Below are positions 46,202 to 59,494 of a stretch of 64,000 bases of DNA, in pieces. Within the stretch, counting starts at the first letter, position 1, and each line of letters opens with the position of its first letter. This DNA is from Flammulina velutipes. Lineage: Eukaryota > Basidiomycota > Agaricomycetes > Agaricales > Physalacriaceae. The stretch covers positions 2,418,001 to 2,482,000 of the forward strand of contig CM022371.1 of NCBI GenBank assembly GCA_011800155.1. The letters are read 5' to 3'. Under the pieces are notes generated by a model. That model was given only the letters and a program-made list of their open reading frames with translations, was not told the DNA's origin and ran no database searches. Position numbers and translations under genes: made by a program.

Positions 46202-47625
46202 GTCCGTTACTGCGATGCTCTCGAAAGACGTACTCTCTCTGCACGACGGCTTTAAACTGCTTGGCTTTTTCGGTTGCATGACCCAAAATACAGCTATTGG
46301 ACCAAGCTAGTATTATCATGATCATGCCTTTCGCCACCTGCTTTCCGGACTCCGTGACTGCGCCTACATGAAGCCTAAATCCTCTGCTACTTCCCCCACG
46401 GACATGGGACACTGTATCCGGAACATCCCAGGGTTCAACGCGTTATCGACACGGTACAATAGCGATGGTTGATGGATATGACTGACTGGGGAAACCTTCA
46501 CATGGATATCGAAGCTCGGCGCGTCTTTGTCGATCTATAGATGTGGGGTACATAGCTATCAATGTTTCGCCATGGAACCGTTACGATTGTAAATGCGTTG
46601 CAGAATCGGACGCACTTCGCATCGCTGTTCTCTTGAACAATGCTGCGGTGGCTTTCGGCAGGACTCGCGACGTCGGCTAACTCCCCACGTACACATTCAC
46701 GGTACTGCGATCGGCTCACTCGAGGCAGCTACGGCGCTGGTTGCTTGGACTGATGGGTCAATCAAACATGTTAGGGGACACGTAAGGTGCTCTGTACGGT
46801 AGGCATGGTCGGCTGTAGCGCCATTACCATTCATTACGGCCATTGAACGGTGGTATTGGCGCATGTAGCTTTTCTCGGTACTCTGATGTAACTGTAGGGG
46901 GTGACGTTCTGATGTATTGGAAGAGAGTTCACTCCATTCATCGATCAAGTGTTCTGTAGCTTTTGGCAGGGTGCCTGCCAGAGCCGTCCGGACGGCTTTG
47001 AGAGAGCTGCCTTTCAGCAGTTAGCTACATTTGTAATAGTACGGTCCTAGTTCCAAGAAATGTACAAGCTTGCCACGTTGAAGGGACAGGAAACGGATGG
47101 CAGCTTTTTTTTTTTGGTTCGAGTCATTCTGACGTAAGCAATATATAAGGTACCGGCTTGATTTTGCTTGCCCACCCACTCCCAACACAGGCAGCAGGTC
47201 GACCTCGTAAAGTCGATTCATTGCCTGGTCGTATCTCTGCCTTATACCACCACCAGCCGAGCAAGAGCTGGGCCAGTAGAGGGTTGCTTATTCCTCTTTC
47301 CTTGTGGAAAAAATCACTGCGATTTGGTTTAGCGGCAAGCCAGCCTAGCAGCCAATTTTTTGCATCCTTTTCTCCAACAGGTCCATCCAAAAGGCACGCC
47401 TTCGCTGTGCGTCTGCCATCGACTCGGTCTTCATTGGCTCGCTCGAATATCTGCATCCTTTCCATTTTTCACGACACAACCTTACGACACCCCTTTCGCT
47501 CGCTTTTTCTCCGGCTTTTATCCTCTTTCAAGGACAAGAGCTACATCAGCTAGACCCACACTTCGTCAACACTTGGACACTGCTTTGTCCTTGTAGACGT
47601 AGTCCTTGTCTCCTTCCATTCGCAG
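46202..47625. other. Intergenic: divergent promoter plus long ATG-free leader
   Basis: 1.4 kb between STRIP (minus) and the cyclin (plus). An 11-T run lies at 47105-47115 and a TATA-like TATATAAG at 47142-47149. From there to the cyclin ATG (~475 nt) there is no ATG in any frame on the plus strand. That fits a long CT-rich 5' leader. No gene recognised in 46202-47100. Confidence 0.55.
47142..47149 (+). promoter_or_regulatory. TATA-like box of the cyclin gene
   Basis: TATATAAG, preceded by a poly-T tract and followed by a CT-rich, ATG-free stretch that ends at the cyclin start. Confidence 0.4.
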
Positions 47626-49879
47626 ATGCCAGTTCCCGTTCGCACTCAACCCAAACCTGCTGCGCATCCCGTCATCAAACAGAACCTTTTCGACAACGGC
47701 TACGCCAATCCGTCTCACAGCCTGACGAGCGCTTTACCGATAGCTCCAATCGGTCCACCGCCATCCTTTGGCACACGGCAACAGTGGATCGACTCCCTGC
47801 CGTTGTGGAGGCGCACAAAGCCACGCAGGATCTGGGAGGACGATAGTCGTCAGCAGGATTTTCCCTCAACTGGGTTAGCCGTCGCAGACAACGCGTTTAT
47901 TAAAGGACAGCACGTTGGAGCGTGCCTTCCGCCCATGTTCAATCCCAACGCCTCCGACGACGACTTCAATTCCCCAACCTCCCCGATCAGCCAGCGTCCT
48001 TTCGACACCTCCAGCCAGTGGAGTGCCAGCTCTCCAGATGCCATCGACATGGACACAGACGATTATGCATCTTACGAAAGAGGCGCATTCACCCCGATCT
48101 TCGAGGACCAGTCTCCCGCCGACCACAGTGGCAGCAGTCCAGTCGAACCTATGACGCCTTTTGGCGACTACATCGACCGTGCAGTCGCCGCCACTCACGG
48201 TGGCTCGCCTTTCCATGGTGAATATGGCATAGCAGCCGTCGCTCAAGAACACCTTCCGTACGGAATCAGCAAATGTGGCGCCTATGACTACTATCAAGCA
48301 GAGAATCCCGCAGCGCAGGAACTCAAGGAGCCTAGCCTCCCACAGGAGATCGCCACGCCATCAGCGTCAGTTGGCTACAAGACATTGGCCGAGCCGCTTT
48401 CACAGTGGATGGCCAGCTTCGTCTGGAAGGCCTGCACTGCAGAATCGGCCTTTCCTTTCCGTGGCGCCCAGTATGTAATTTTTCCTGCCCTCGACGATAT
48501 TGCTCACTAACTACCTTTCAATAGACCTGTTTATCAGAAGCAATACTCGAAGGCGCCTCCAGATTACCTGGCGCCTGCGATCCACTCCTTACTGTTGTCA
48601 ACCCTTCTCCAACCATCGGCAGTGTTCCTTGCTCTCTGGTACATAGCCCGCCTACCCATCTCGTTTGGTGACATAGGTATCACCGATGACGATGTTAAGG
48701 AGGCTCGTTTCAGGTCCGCATTGCTCGGCGCCACGCACGGTCAAAACCCGGAAGTGATGGAAGCCAGCGCCCCATTCCGTCTCACGGTCTTAGGCTGCAT
48801 GCTTGCCAACAAATGGCTCGATGATCATACGTTCTCTAACAAAACTTGGTGGGTCACCTCATCTCTGTCGAATTGTCCATGAATTTACACCCATGTTTAG
48901 GCACACCATCTCGAACCTTCCGATTCATACGCTGAATCATCTCGAGTCGCTGGCTCTCGATATCTTCACGTATGATCTGAATATATCGGGCTCTCATTGG
49001 TCCCAGTGGTTGATGCATGTCATAACATACCACTCGTCGCTTTCTTCGGGGCCCCAACCTATCTCTCGGCCGTCAGCCAATCCAATGTCCATCATTCGCA
49101 ACGCTGTCGAGGAGATTCTTCAGGCACCGGCTGCCTGCAACTTCGACCCCTCCCACCCTCAACCAATCTTTCTTGGATTAGAGGAGCGGCGCAAAGAAAG
49201 GGAGCATGCTATGACCGTCGAAGTTGCCGACTTCGACATCGACGAAGGCGGTCCTCTTCGCGAGGAATATATACCCAAGCGGCGCGCGAGTGGTACGGGA
49301 TCTGTACGGAGCGGAAGTTCGTCGAGGGAGAATATCCACGATAATGCCGTGGGCTGGGCTCGCCCCATGGAACATGTCAAAGCCCTCCCTCCTCCTGCGA
49401 AATGGAGTCCAGCTGGTGACGAACCGATCCTCAGAGATCGGAATCGTGGAGGAGCACATTATGTTGCCGTTCAACCTAGTGCACCATACCACGTCGTCCC
49501 CTATACTCACGACGTCCGCTATCAGCCACATTGGCCCGCCAGCTATATGCATGCCGCAATGCCCATGGCATACGCTTACGACAGCGCGCATCTCCAACCT
49601 CTGCCTGTTTACGGGCCCCTCGCTTTCGCCCTCCCCGTGTCCCATTCTCGCTCGCAGTCTCATTATTCGTATCAAGATAATTCAGAGCCTCATAATCATC
49701 TGCGCTCATACTCTCAGTCGCACTATCGATGTGATGACATGCGCATGGCTCAGGACGTCTCATCCCCCACCAGAGTAGACGGTCCTTGGGATAGAGCTCA
49801 TCAGGCGCGCGCACCGGTCTACGCGCCCCACGCTCCACACCCCGCTGTCCATTTCCAGTCGACGTGGCTTAGAGCCTGA
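47626..49879 (+). CDS. Cyclin of Clg1/Pho80 (PCL) type
   Basis: Partner of a Pho85-class cyclin-dependent kinase. Exons are 47626-48470, 48525-48848 and 48901-49879 (2148 nt, 715 aa). The cyclin box lies around residues 280-430: PVYQKQYSKAPPDYLAPAIH, SLLLSTLLQPSAVFLALWYI, ARLPISF, APFRLTVLGCMLANKWLDDH, TFSNKTWHTISNLPIHTLNH and LESLALDIFTYDL. The N-terminal 270 residues are disordered, Pro/Ser-rich and have SP/TP sites. The C-terminus is His/Tyr/Pro-rich. The long flanks and single box resemble yeast Clg1. The first ATG after a ~475-nt leader fixes the start. Confidence 0.85.
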
Positions 49880-51166
49880 ACGTTTTTCGGTAATCATGAA
49901 CCCTTCGTCGCATGCTCGATCACCTCTAGACCGCATATTCAGTCTTCATCACCACTGCCACTATATTACACTCGACTCGCCTCCACCGACGTCTATTGGC
50001 CGGTGGCCTATTTTCCACTCTCTCTTTCGCCGCAAGGGCTTGTACTTTTATCGTCTGTGAATAACTGGCCTTTCACTGTCTGCTCTCGCATCGGCCTTCA
50101 TCCTTCCTCCTCTTCCCATCCCTCTACAGGGTTTCGGCTTCGGTTCGCATATATATTTTCCGCAACAATCGGCCGCTCGAATTCACGTCTCTTCCTCGGA
50201 TAGCCGTGGTTGGGAATGGCGATTCGAGGCAAACAACTTCTCAAAGGACTATGCATCACTCTTAACGTTGCACCGTTCGTCATGGCGCGCTTCCTACTCT
50301 TTGTTCTGACCTGTCATGACCTCTATTTTATCTGGTATCACGTTGTAACGTTCATCGCCTAATTACCATTCCACCACGTAGTGTCGTGTGTTCTTATTTC
50401 GATGCTCGTGTTTGTTTCTCCCCTTTATATATTGACTTCTGTTGCGAAGCTTCATCTTCTGCTACTATTTCAATTCCTTCATGTTACCCTCCCCCTAGTA
50501 TTTTTGTACATCTCCACACCCGACCTACCTCCTTCCATACTCTCCGACATTGGTATCCCTTACGTGTTCCGTCTTTGTATAGGGCGTATGTAGTAGTGAC
50601 TTACAATCAACGCTTCTATGTCCTCTGCAAACAATTTGTTCTTCAATCGTGTGGCGCACTGACCTGACTTGAATTTTGCAAGTTCAAACTGTGGTGCACG
50701 TGATCACCGTGTTTCAGTCCCTACTTTCACTCAACCGGAACGTTCGCGTCTAGGGGCGACCTAAACTGCGCAGTGGGTGAGACAGAATGGTAGGAATACC
50801 AAAGAATTCTGCGTTTGATGCTGGCGCCGGCGCGTATCCACAAGATCTGTATGCATGTTAAAAATGCTGACTATCTCCGATAGATTCAAAGCTTCGCATA
50901 TTACCATAAGTCTCGCAGTCTGCCCTAACATCGATTCCATTCAAAATGCAGCCGAAGCGCGGAATCATGAATGTCTACTTTCACACTGTGACGGCCTGAA
51001 ATACCCAGACGTATAGCCGTCACGAGGAGGCGCCTAATTTAATCTTGAGAAGCTCCCCACGACTTCGGCTATTACCCAACAACGAGGATGCAAGCTGGCT
51101 GCAACGCTCCGTATATTTAAATACGGCGAAATAGACACTCGGAGGCGCTGACATTCTGTTCCACCT
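49880..51166. other. Intergenic
   Basis: 1.3 kb between the cyclin stop and the bestrophin-like start, same strand. The first part is CT-rich and probably cyclin 3' untranslated region. A CACGTG box lies at 50697-50702 and an AT-rich TATA-like stretch at 51111-51123, about 45-55 bp before the next ATG. No gene supported. Confidence 0.5.
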
Positions 51167-52992
51167 ATGGTTGCCTATAACCCAGTTCTTCGCGGCAAAT
51201 GGACGCTCAAGAAGTTTAGGGCTACCATTCTCAATGACATCTGGCCTGAAGTGTTGTTCTTCACGTTGTTTTCATGCGGTAGCGTCTGCTCACTTAATTT
51301 CTGCCGAGCCTCGTCTCATTCCTTCGATTCCAGTGATAACAACCATATCGATGTTCTCTTCAACGTCTTTGGCCATTTCGTCGCGTTTGCTTACTGTCCT
51401 TGGTGTTGTACTGGGTCTGGTTATCTCCTTCAGAACGTCTACGGCCTACGAGAGGTGTATAGCATCAAGAGTTTTTACCTTAACATCAATCTGACAAATT
51501 ATTAGGTTCCAAGAGGGCCGAAAGTTATGGGCGAACATTGTAACTGCCTCAAGGAATCTTGCGATCATAGTAAGTACGCGTCGATCTCCTTGCGCGTCAG
51601 TTTCTTACGGAACGCCTTCATTAGTTTTGGATACATGTTCCCAATGAGCGAGTCAATGAAGAAGGGAAACAGATTCAGTCCAACCTTCACAGCATTGTCG
51701 AAAAGAAAACGATGATCAATCTTGTTCAAGCATTATCTGTTGCAATTAAGGTAAATTTCTTCTACTCTCTCAAGCGGTGTGATTTGACATATAACAGCAT
51801 TTCTTGCGCGGTGAAGACGGTGTCTACTACGAGGATCTATACCCGCTTGTGTCCTTCTTGCCGAAATATTCATCGCCGCGCGCAAGGGACCTCCTTCCTC
51901 TATGGCAGGCATCGGAGGAATACGAACACCCCTACAGAGACACGCAACCTCGGAGCAGTACAGATCCCAGTGGGTCCGCACAAAATCTCTTACCTCTCCG
52001 AGCAACTTGGTTGAAACGGGCGAAAACATTTGACCCTGAGAAAGCGCTTCCCTTCGTTCATTCACACCGTCCGCTCAAGCCGGCGCGAAATCCCCCCGAG
52101 TCGACCATTTACGACTATCTTCCCATACTCCTGGTATTCCGTTGGATCGCAAATCGGTTCAAACAAAAAGAATATGACCCAGTTGAGGGCCTTCGCAAGA
52201 GAGTCAAGCGCCCTAACGTAGGAGATAGTAATGTCCCCCTCGAAATCATTATATGGTTATCGAATTATTACGCATGTAAGTGGGCAGCAGTGATCTATAT
52301 ATATAACTACTAATGCTTGATCCTTGTAGTCCTAATGCGGCACAATCTCCTACAATCTGCCATCGCAACTGGAGTTTTCAACAACCTTAGTTTGTTACAG
52401 GATACTGTCACCAACTTGGACAGGATAGCGACGACACCCCTCCCATTTGCGTACCAGGCGCACCTCCGCATGTCCTTATGGCTATGGCTCCTCCTGTTTC
52501 CGGTGCGAACTGCCATTGTTAATATCACGCAACGACTGAATCCCACACAGTTCCAGATCCTTTCCGATTTTGAGTGGTTGACGATCCCTATCACGGTGTT
52601 CGTTTCGTTCCTTCTCCTGGGATTCCTTGAAATTGGGCAGGAGATGTGAGTCCGGCTTCGTTCTCATCCTGTGTAATCTGACCACCGTTCACAGTGAAAA
52701 CCCTTTCAATTACGATGCCAACGACCTTGACCTTGACGGCTTCTGTCTGAGCCTCCAACGCGAGCTACAGGAAATCACTGCGCATCCTGCTACCGACCCA
52801 GATAAATTTATCTTCTCATCCTGGAACCAACCATTTGCCCCAGCAGACAGACGCACTGCCGAAGAGTTCTTGACTGGGCAAACAGAGTATCAGTTTGCGG
52901 AAAGGGAAGACGCGGGGTTGGACTGGGTGTATCGTACACTTCTCTGGAGTTGGCGTGATACAGATGACTTGACTAGGGAACGAAAAAAATGA
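51167..52992 (+). CDS. Bestrophin-like anion channel (UPF0187/RFP-TM)
   Basis: Membrane anion channel family; fungal role poorly known. Exons are 51167-51278, 51334-51454, 51506-51569, 51625-51750, 51798-52275, 52330-52645 and 52695-52992 (1515 nt, 504 aa). The start is MVAYNPVLRGKWTLKKFRAT. The first pore helix region is VLGVVLGLVISFRTSTAYER joined to FQEGRKLWANIV. After a hydrophilic loop come PLPFAYQAHLRMSLWLWLLL, FP, and a last helix ITVFVSFLLLGFLEIGQE. The family signature IENPFNYDANDLDLDGFC follows directly. This is the acidic cluster region equivalent to the bestrophin Ca-clasp. The C-terminus is soluble. Every exon junction keeps frame. Confidence 0.92.
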
Positions 52993-53046
52993 CCACTCTA
53001 CAGTCCCCGTAATGACTACCTCATACAGTATGCATAACACCTATAT

Positions 53047-54241
53047 TTATACCCACAACATTGGATTTCCACCACTGCTGGACCAAATGCGAATCTGATC
53101 ATCCAGTGTTACCTCTGAGCTAGCAATATCCTGTTCCTCCCACTCCTCTACGATGCCCGATACCTTGAAGCGGCCTGACAACGCTCCTCGCCACAAGTTG
53201 GATAAGACGTAGGAGAGTGGTGTTTTGAATGGTGAATCTGGGGAAAGGCATGGCTGCACACTGAGAACGACATGAACGGAGAGAAATGTTGTAGAAACAA
53301 GGGCTAGGATGATGCCGATAGGACGGTACAAATGCCAGAAAAAGTCGATGAGCGCTATACAAAAGCAAATGAGGGACATGTAGAGAAAGAAGGCCCCAAA
53401 GCCAAGTATTCTGGGCATGCTGTACTGATTGTATGCTCGATAGCGCTATGATAAGTTGAGGTTCAACAGTGTTTGGAGGATGAGGGAGTAATCTCACGTA
53501 TTGACGAGTACGACATGCCTTCTTGAGGTCTTCAAGACTAGCATTTTGGTTTCGCTTGAGGAGATCGACCTAACAGTTGAGACACCATAAATGGGCTCTA
53601 CGCTCATGGCTTGGATGAACTTACGTCGTAAGCATCAAGCCATTGCTTGCCATGAAGACAGAATACTGCAGTAACGATACACATCACTAGAGCAACGGAG
53701 AGACAGGCGTTGACCCGGATGGCACATGCTGAAGGCATGGGATCGGAGAGTAGTAAGTCGTACGTTTCAGCAATGAAAGGCATGATAATCGCTGAGAATA
53801 TCCCCGCCTAAGACGCGTCAGCGCGATCTGGGTCAAATCGATCCTACTCACAAAAATCAGTTGTAAATCGAATCGTCTGGCCCAAAAAGTCATTCGGGCC
53901 TTGTCGTAATGATATGCGTTGTTCGCATACTCCGTCCAGAACCGTCTCTCCTCAGAGCTCTTGTGATAAGTTGTTTCTGCTGCTGATCTGGGCTCCAAGT
54001 TCTGAGTTTTCCCTTCCTCAGATAGATGAGCCTACAGTACATTTTATTTCAAATATAGACTGGACAAAAAGGGCAATGAACGCTTACGGTCGACAGCGAT
54101 TGATCACCTCCTTCAAAAGTCGCGCTATCCGGGTTCGGAAACGCAACTTCGGGCTGGCCAAGCTGTCAGTCAATGACAATTTCTGGTATAAGCTGAGTTC
54201 AGAAGGCTCACCAATGAACATTGACGGTCAGGACAGCTCAT
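53047..54241 (-). CDS. Multi-pass membrane protein resembling DUF6535 family
   Basis: Basidiomycete membrane protein of unknown role, convergent with the bestrophin-like gene (54 bp between stops). Exons start MSCPDRQCSL, then LGQPEVAFPNPDSATFEGGD, then AHLSEEGKTQNLEPRSAAET and EERRFWTEYANNAYHYDKAR. The FW-xY-xxxAxxYDKA pattern before the first membrane span is typical of DUF6535 proteins. Hydrophobic spans follow: AGIFSAIIMPFIAETYDLLL, CLSVALVMCIVTAVFCLHGK and, in the last exon, GFGAFFLYMSLICFCIALID and IGIILALVSTTFLSVHVVLS. Exon joins between 53420 and 54190 are estimated. A CACGTG box lies 26 bp upstream of the start codon. Confidence 0.7.
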
Positions 54242-54415
54242 TGTGGAGGTGCTGTTAAAAGCGAGGCACGTGTGTGTCCGCGGACTTCGTTAACGCGTAG
54301 TGAGTACTCAGCGGTTCCTCTTTAACAGCGACGACACTTCGGAGGCTCCGAAATGACAACAGTACAAATTCTACAAAGCTATATGATACATGATTTCAGT
54401 TTCTAGCAGCTACCA

Positions 54416-57400
54416 TTAGATCTTTACCACAATGAACGGAACCTAAGAGATGATTTAGCATGATTGATGATCCAGATAGCAGATATCGCATTACCTCAAC
54501 ATCTTCGTCATCTTCGTCGGTGACCATGACCTCGGTGATCAGATGCGTAACGTGGGGAGGAATAGGTTTCTTGCTAACGCTTGCGACTAGTTTGCTGAAC
54601 CTCATCGGCAGTCTTTCCTCGCTCTGAAGAGAGATTAGAGTATAGGCGGGAAGGAAATAAGGACAAGCAAACCTTCTTTTTTCCAATGAAGGAACTCCAC
54701 AACATGCTTACGCCCTGGCTGACCATAGAGATCGTCAGTTTGTGCTCTTTTTGGAACCAGTCGACGATTTCTTGCAGCGTTGGGTCGTTCTTGAACTCGA
54801 AGCGATCCCAGAGAGTCCATTCCGTTGTGCCGTACTTGTTCTTTGCGGCAGCGATTGGCTCTGAGAACCCGAAGAACGGCAATGCCAAATTAACAAAGCC
54901 ATTCTTGTAGTCCTCGAACTTGTTTTTGCCGTCGATGATCTAACAAAGCACAGGTTAGAGATAGCCACATGTACGATAGATACGATACTAACCTTGTACA
55001 ACTCAAGGCATACAAGTCCAGTCACGAGTGCGGTGGTAGTGGCAATGGCGGGAATGATCTTGCCCGCAATCTGCTTCGTCGTGTGGCGATCGGCATTGGT
55101 TATGCTGTAGTTGGTAGCACGGAGATTGGAGCAAGCAGTAATGAAGTCAATGTGATGGTTAGAGTCATCATCCTTTTCAAAGTCGACTGGGTTGAGGCGG
55201 TAGCCAGCCATTGAAGCGGGTGACGGAAGTTTGGAAATAAGCACATCCAGGTCATCTGTTATGTGAATAAGTCACGGCTTCTGAGGTTAGGCAGACGGTT
55301 CACGTACCCTCAGGTGCACTTCCGTCTTGTGGAACGGGGTCACTGTCACTAATTTGGACTTTGACTCCGCTCTTGGGAGTGAATTCGGGTACGATGACGG
55401 AGTCTGCGACCTTCTTGTACACATCAATGTTCGTCTCCCCCTTCAGCCCATAGTTGAACGCATGGAGGTTAGCGGCGGAAATGACGAATTCGAGATGAAG
55501 GGGCTGCCGGGAAATAAATTAAGGAATTCGAAACACTGTGGAAACACGCACATTGTTAGAGTCGAATGTCAGTGGCTCGGGGGCACGTTTGGGTCCGCTC
55601 CAGAATGGCTGACCGCTACTTGTCACAGCATCTTTGGGCAGGCTGTACAGGAGTTGACGGATGTCGTTGTTGTACTTCTCCTCGAACTGCAGGCGAGCCC
55701 AAACGATACACTCCTCGAATGTCAAAGGTTTGTTGGTGACAAGGAACGATAGCAGCTGGCCAACTTGTTCCGTTTGCTGGCCCGAGTATTTCATCGCCGC
55801 CTCAAGGTAGCCTGGCTCCGACAGGTAGGAGTTTGCAGCTTGAGCGGGCTTGACGAAGAGAATATCGAATTGCTGGCGACTCCACTAGTGTGCTTGAGAA
55901 TAGATGTCACTGAAATACCATATAACTTACCTCAATTGTGTGTTGAATGGCGTTCGGGAAGTTCTTGACAGTACAAGATGGGGTCTCCTTCTCTGGAGGA
56001 TCTTGGGAGGAGGCATATGATTCGGTTAGGAAAGGTACAACAACCTGTGTGTTCCCTTTCGTGCCCAACGTTCCAGATTCCAGAAGTGGCTTTTGATAGA
56101 AAACGCAACGCTGGTCCATGTAGAGTCCTGATCGAAGGTACATGAGTCACTATCCACAGATACGACTCAAAGTACTCACTGGCTTTGACATTGTCCAGAG
56201 CGTTAGTCACACCATCAATGTTCTCGAAGAAATGGTCATCGTAAACATCTGCCACAAGAAAAAATTAGATGAGTCCTAACACGAAGATCATAACTTACTT
56301 TCAGATGCAGGACCAACGGCTTCTTGACTAGTGATGATTTTACCATTTAAGTCGGGGTTCATGTCCGCTACGGCAGCAGCAGCCACTTCAGCCTTGAACT
56401 TGCCGATATCTTTAGGCCTAAATAAGAACTGGCGATTGAGATTACTCTTCTCGATGGTGTCCAAGTCTGTAACGTGGATGGTTCCCTTAGGGCCCGAAGC
56501 CAATCCCATCAAACTCCAGTTCTTGAGCATCTCGCACCCGATAGCCCCAGAGCCAACGAGGAATTGGCGGTGATTTGCGACTTTGTCCTGGAATGTCTTA
56601 CCAAAGACGGCAATTTGTCTGTCGTAACGAGACCCAATGGGTTGGCATTCTGCCTCGGTAGGAAGTGTCGAAGGCAAGGACTCGAGAGAGTCAAAGTACA
56701 TGTTCTGGACCATGGGATGGAACTTTGCAGAGCAAGCTTTGAGCACTTCCTGCGCAACGAAACCTCCGATAACTGCAGCCAGAGCAGGAATGTCTCCACT
56801 GGCTTGATACGCGAATTCCGTGACGATTTTTTCGTCTGCATCAGAGTCAATTTGTTTCGAGAGGGCGATAAGCTTGGTGGCATCGGCGGCGTTGCGAGGT
56901 TTCGGCAGGCGGTTCTCCTGAATCCTGAACTGAGAGAGCGCCTGGAAAGCTGCGTGAAGAGTGGCAGGCCGGTCGAATTTGGCAAAGTCTGTGATGAAGA
57001 ACTCCGGGGATTCCAATGACTCCCTGAGCGATTTCTATGGTGACCAGTCAATTAAAAGTGAGATGAGAGTATGATACAACGCACGAAGTTGATAACTTTA
57101 GGCATCTTGACTTGGGTGAAGATTCCACCGGCCTTGTATGTTCCGAGATTGGAAGTATCGCCGATGGAGAACGTGTATGGCCCCTTGACAGTCACTTTAC
57201 GTGGCTCGCATGCATTGAGTTCAGTCATGCCTTGAACTTCGGTGAACGTGACGAAGTCTCCGTCTTCAAGACCATGGCGAGTTTCGTCCAAGCATGTTAC
57301 CAGACCTTCACTGTCCTGTCAAATCATCAGATAAGTCTTCGTAATTGTGCAGGTAGGTATACCTTGTCAACCGATACGATCATGCCAGTCAAAGCTTGCT

Positions 57401-58237
57401 CTCCGGTAGGGTCAACGCATGTGAATTTGGGGCCAAAGTCGTTGAAAACGGAACTGTGACAAGATGAGGGTATGCTATTGGCATATGTGACGCGACGTAC
57501 CCAAACAGTCCGCGGGTCTCCGCAGAGACGAACGCGATGCCATTCTCGTGGGTCCAATCATTGATCTCCAGTTGCTTGGCAAGTGGTACGCCACAAAGTA
57601 CAATCGCCTATGATAGATGAGAGCTGAACGCCTTGTAACATACAGCGAACACACCTGGAAGCCCTTGACGAGATCCACTGTAATTTCATCCCCCGCGTTG
57701 CCTCCCAAGTTTCGCACAGGAACGTACGCATTCAATTCAGCGAGTCTGGGAACACTTGCTTCAGCACGGGACTTTCCAACATCTTCTTTTCGCAGGAAGA
57801 ACTACTAGACGCGTCAGCAGGAGCCATACGTTATTGAAAGATGGAGGTACCTGTGAGCTCAGATCTTGGATTACTACGGGTTCTGGGTCATAGACAGTCA
57901 CAGATTTGACGCCAGCGAGAACGATGTCCTTGGCTGAGATACCTAGTCAATATCGGGGCGCGGAAAGAACGAAGCAGCGACGTCACCTATTTCGATACCG
58001 AGTCCATGGAGTCCAACGATGAGGACGTTCGATACGGCCATCTTCTTCATGGCTAGGAGTATTTAGTTCTGTATAGCACACCCTCTGAGCTGGGTTCGCT
58101 CACCTTCGTGTCCTAGGACATATCTACACCACCATCGTGAGTCTATAGCTATCACGAGGAAAACGATATGCTCACAATTGACGCGAATACAAACCCTCAT
58201 CGATGGCAGCCTCGTCGACATCCATGTTGGAAGACAT
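54416..58237 (-). CDS. UBA1: Ubiquitin-activating enzyme E1
   Basis: Adenylates ubiquitin and passes it to E2 enzymes. The start is [20 protein letters not shown]. First adenylation half: [20 protein letters not shown] and [20 protein letters not shown]. The second half has the ATP site [20 protein letters not shown] and [20 protein letters not shown]. The catalytic-cysteine half includes [40 protein letters not shown] and the active-site Cys in [18 protein letters not shown]. The C-terminal ubiquitin-fold domain includes [20 protein letters not shown], and the last exon ends VPFIVVKI. Many exons, all joined by short introns; length is about the usual 1,000 residues. With the two RBR ligases the window holds both ends of the ubiquitin cascade, probably by chance. 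Confidence 0.96.
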
Positions 58238-59064
58238 TAGAGATGTTTATGCGTGAATCTGTGTGTCGTGAAGTAGAAAGAAAATGGTACAGTGGTGGAC
58301 GGTGTTCAAGTGATGGAGGTGATTGATTACTCACAGCTGTGCTCCCTCGGGCCTCGGTCTCCCACGCCCACAACCGTGACTCTGCATAAGATTTTGTATG
58401 CGCGCGCGTTGAAGGTCGATGATTTATGCAAGTCACAGTTATCAGATGAAATCACTGGTACAGTGGTAGTAAGTAATACATATATGGTTTGCCAACTCTT
58501 ATCTGTCCACCGTGTTGGCAAGATGTGTGCTGTAAATTATATGTATACATGAAATAAACAACAAAATACATTCAAAGCAGAGCATTGTCCAAGAGGCTGA
58601 CCACAATGGCCCGACAAAGGCGCGAGCGGTTACGATGCAGCGACGAGGACATATCCAGTTCCCATATCAGGTTTCTAAGCCAGCATTCCCAATCTTCTCG
58701 AGACACAAAGAGGCATTTAAGCTTGAAACGGGCTTCATTCTCTTGAGCGATAGTGACCGAAAGTTCAGATCGAAAGCTTCCGGTCTAAAATCAACGTTCA
58801 GCCACGACCCAAACGAAACATTGAATTGAAACTTACAGACTGTCTAATTCTGCGCGCCAATGACAGACCAGAATCACGGAAACGTAGTATAACTTGGCCA
58901 CCACCGACACACAATCCGACTGAATGTAATCTCGGTTGTGCTGTCGATCTCGAATCGGACAAAGACGGCGAAAATAGTATAATGCCAGGATAAGAACATC
59001 GACCGAGCAAGAGAGTCGTTGGATGGCAGAGAATAATTAGCGTCATAACTGAGTGTTTATACCG
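58238..59064. other. Intergenic, nothing recognised
   Basis: About 0.8 kb upstream of UBA1 and downstream of the small minus-strand gene. Short open frames occur on both strands (for example 58798-59046 minus) without a recognisable product. Confidence 0.4.
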
Positions 59065-59494
59065 TTATCTGTTGGTTCCTTTTAGAGACAGAGCAATTCT
59101 GATATAAAATCTCCGCGCACTTGGATAGTAGATGTCTTGTGCATGAGGTAATGCATAGAGGAACAACGAGCTAGCCAACGAGCTGCTTACAGAGATGATG
59201 ATATCCGTAGTACGCCCACGAACGTTCTGCGGAAGTCCGACTTCGAGGGCTCTAAATATCAGACTTGTTCAGAGAGACTCTAGGATGATTGAGACAATTT
59301 ACATACTTGGATACCTTGACTGGTAGTTTGGCCACGTGCTTGAGATCCTGCTTAACATCGGGACCAGATTCAAGGTGATTTTGACACTGGGGAGGCACCG
59401 AGTCAACTTCAAGGATAACAGTCCCCTCGGGATTAGAAACGGCGACTCGCCGGACTAGTTCGCAAACGTGAACAGGATCGTGTAAGTGAGCCAT
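59065..59494 (-). CDS. Small unrecognised protein
   Basis: Not recognised. ATG at 59494 opens MAHLHDPVHVCELVRRVAVS, NPEGTVILEVDSVPPQCQNH. An intron (donor GTATGT near 59306, acceptor TTTAG near 59253) joins PVKVSK to ALEVGLPQNVRGRTTDIIIS. After that the frame either runs on to a TAA at 59065-59067 or is spliced again at a GTAAGC. The product is about 110-130 residues. No signal peptide, membrane span or known motif. The coherent start and well-formed first intron argue for a real gene. It could also be the 5' part of a longer gene. Confidence 0.45.

Noticed and set aside
47100..47130. GGTTCGAGTC after a T-run, resembling a tRNA T-arm
   Set aside because: No matching acceptor stem or anticodon arm can be drawn in the 70 bases upstream, and the T-run is on the wrong side for a Pol III terminator.
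50381..50667. Two hydrophobic short frames after the cyclin
   Set aside because: CT-rich 3' untranslated sequence yields Leu/Phe/Ser-rich frames by composition; no splice context.
24107..58237. Functional cluster linking UBA1 with the two RBR ligases
   Set aside because: They lie about 23 kb apart with unrelated genes between; co-location is most likely chance.
58798..59046. 82-aa minus-strand frame upstream of UBA1
   Set aside because: No ATG-initiated coherent product or conserved block; left as intergenic.
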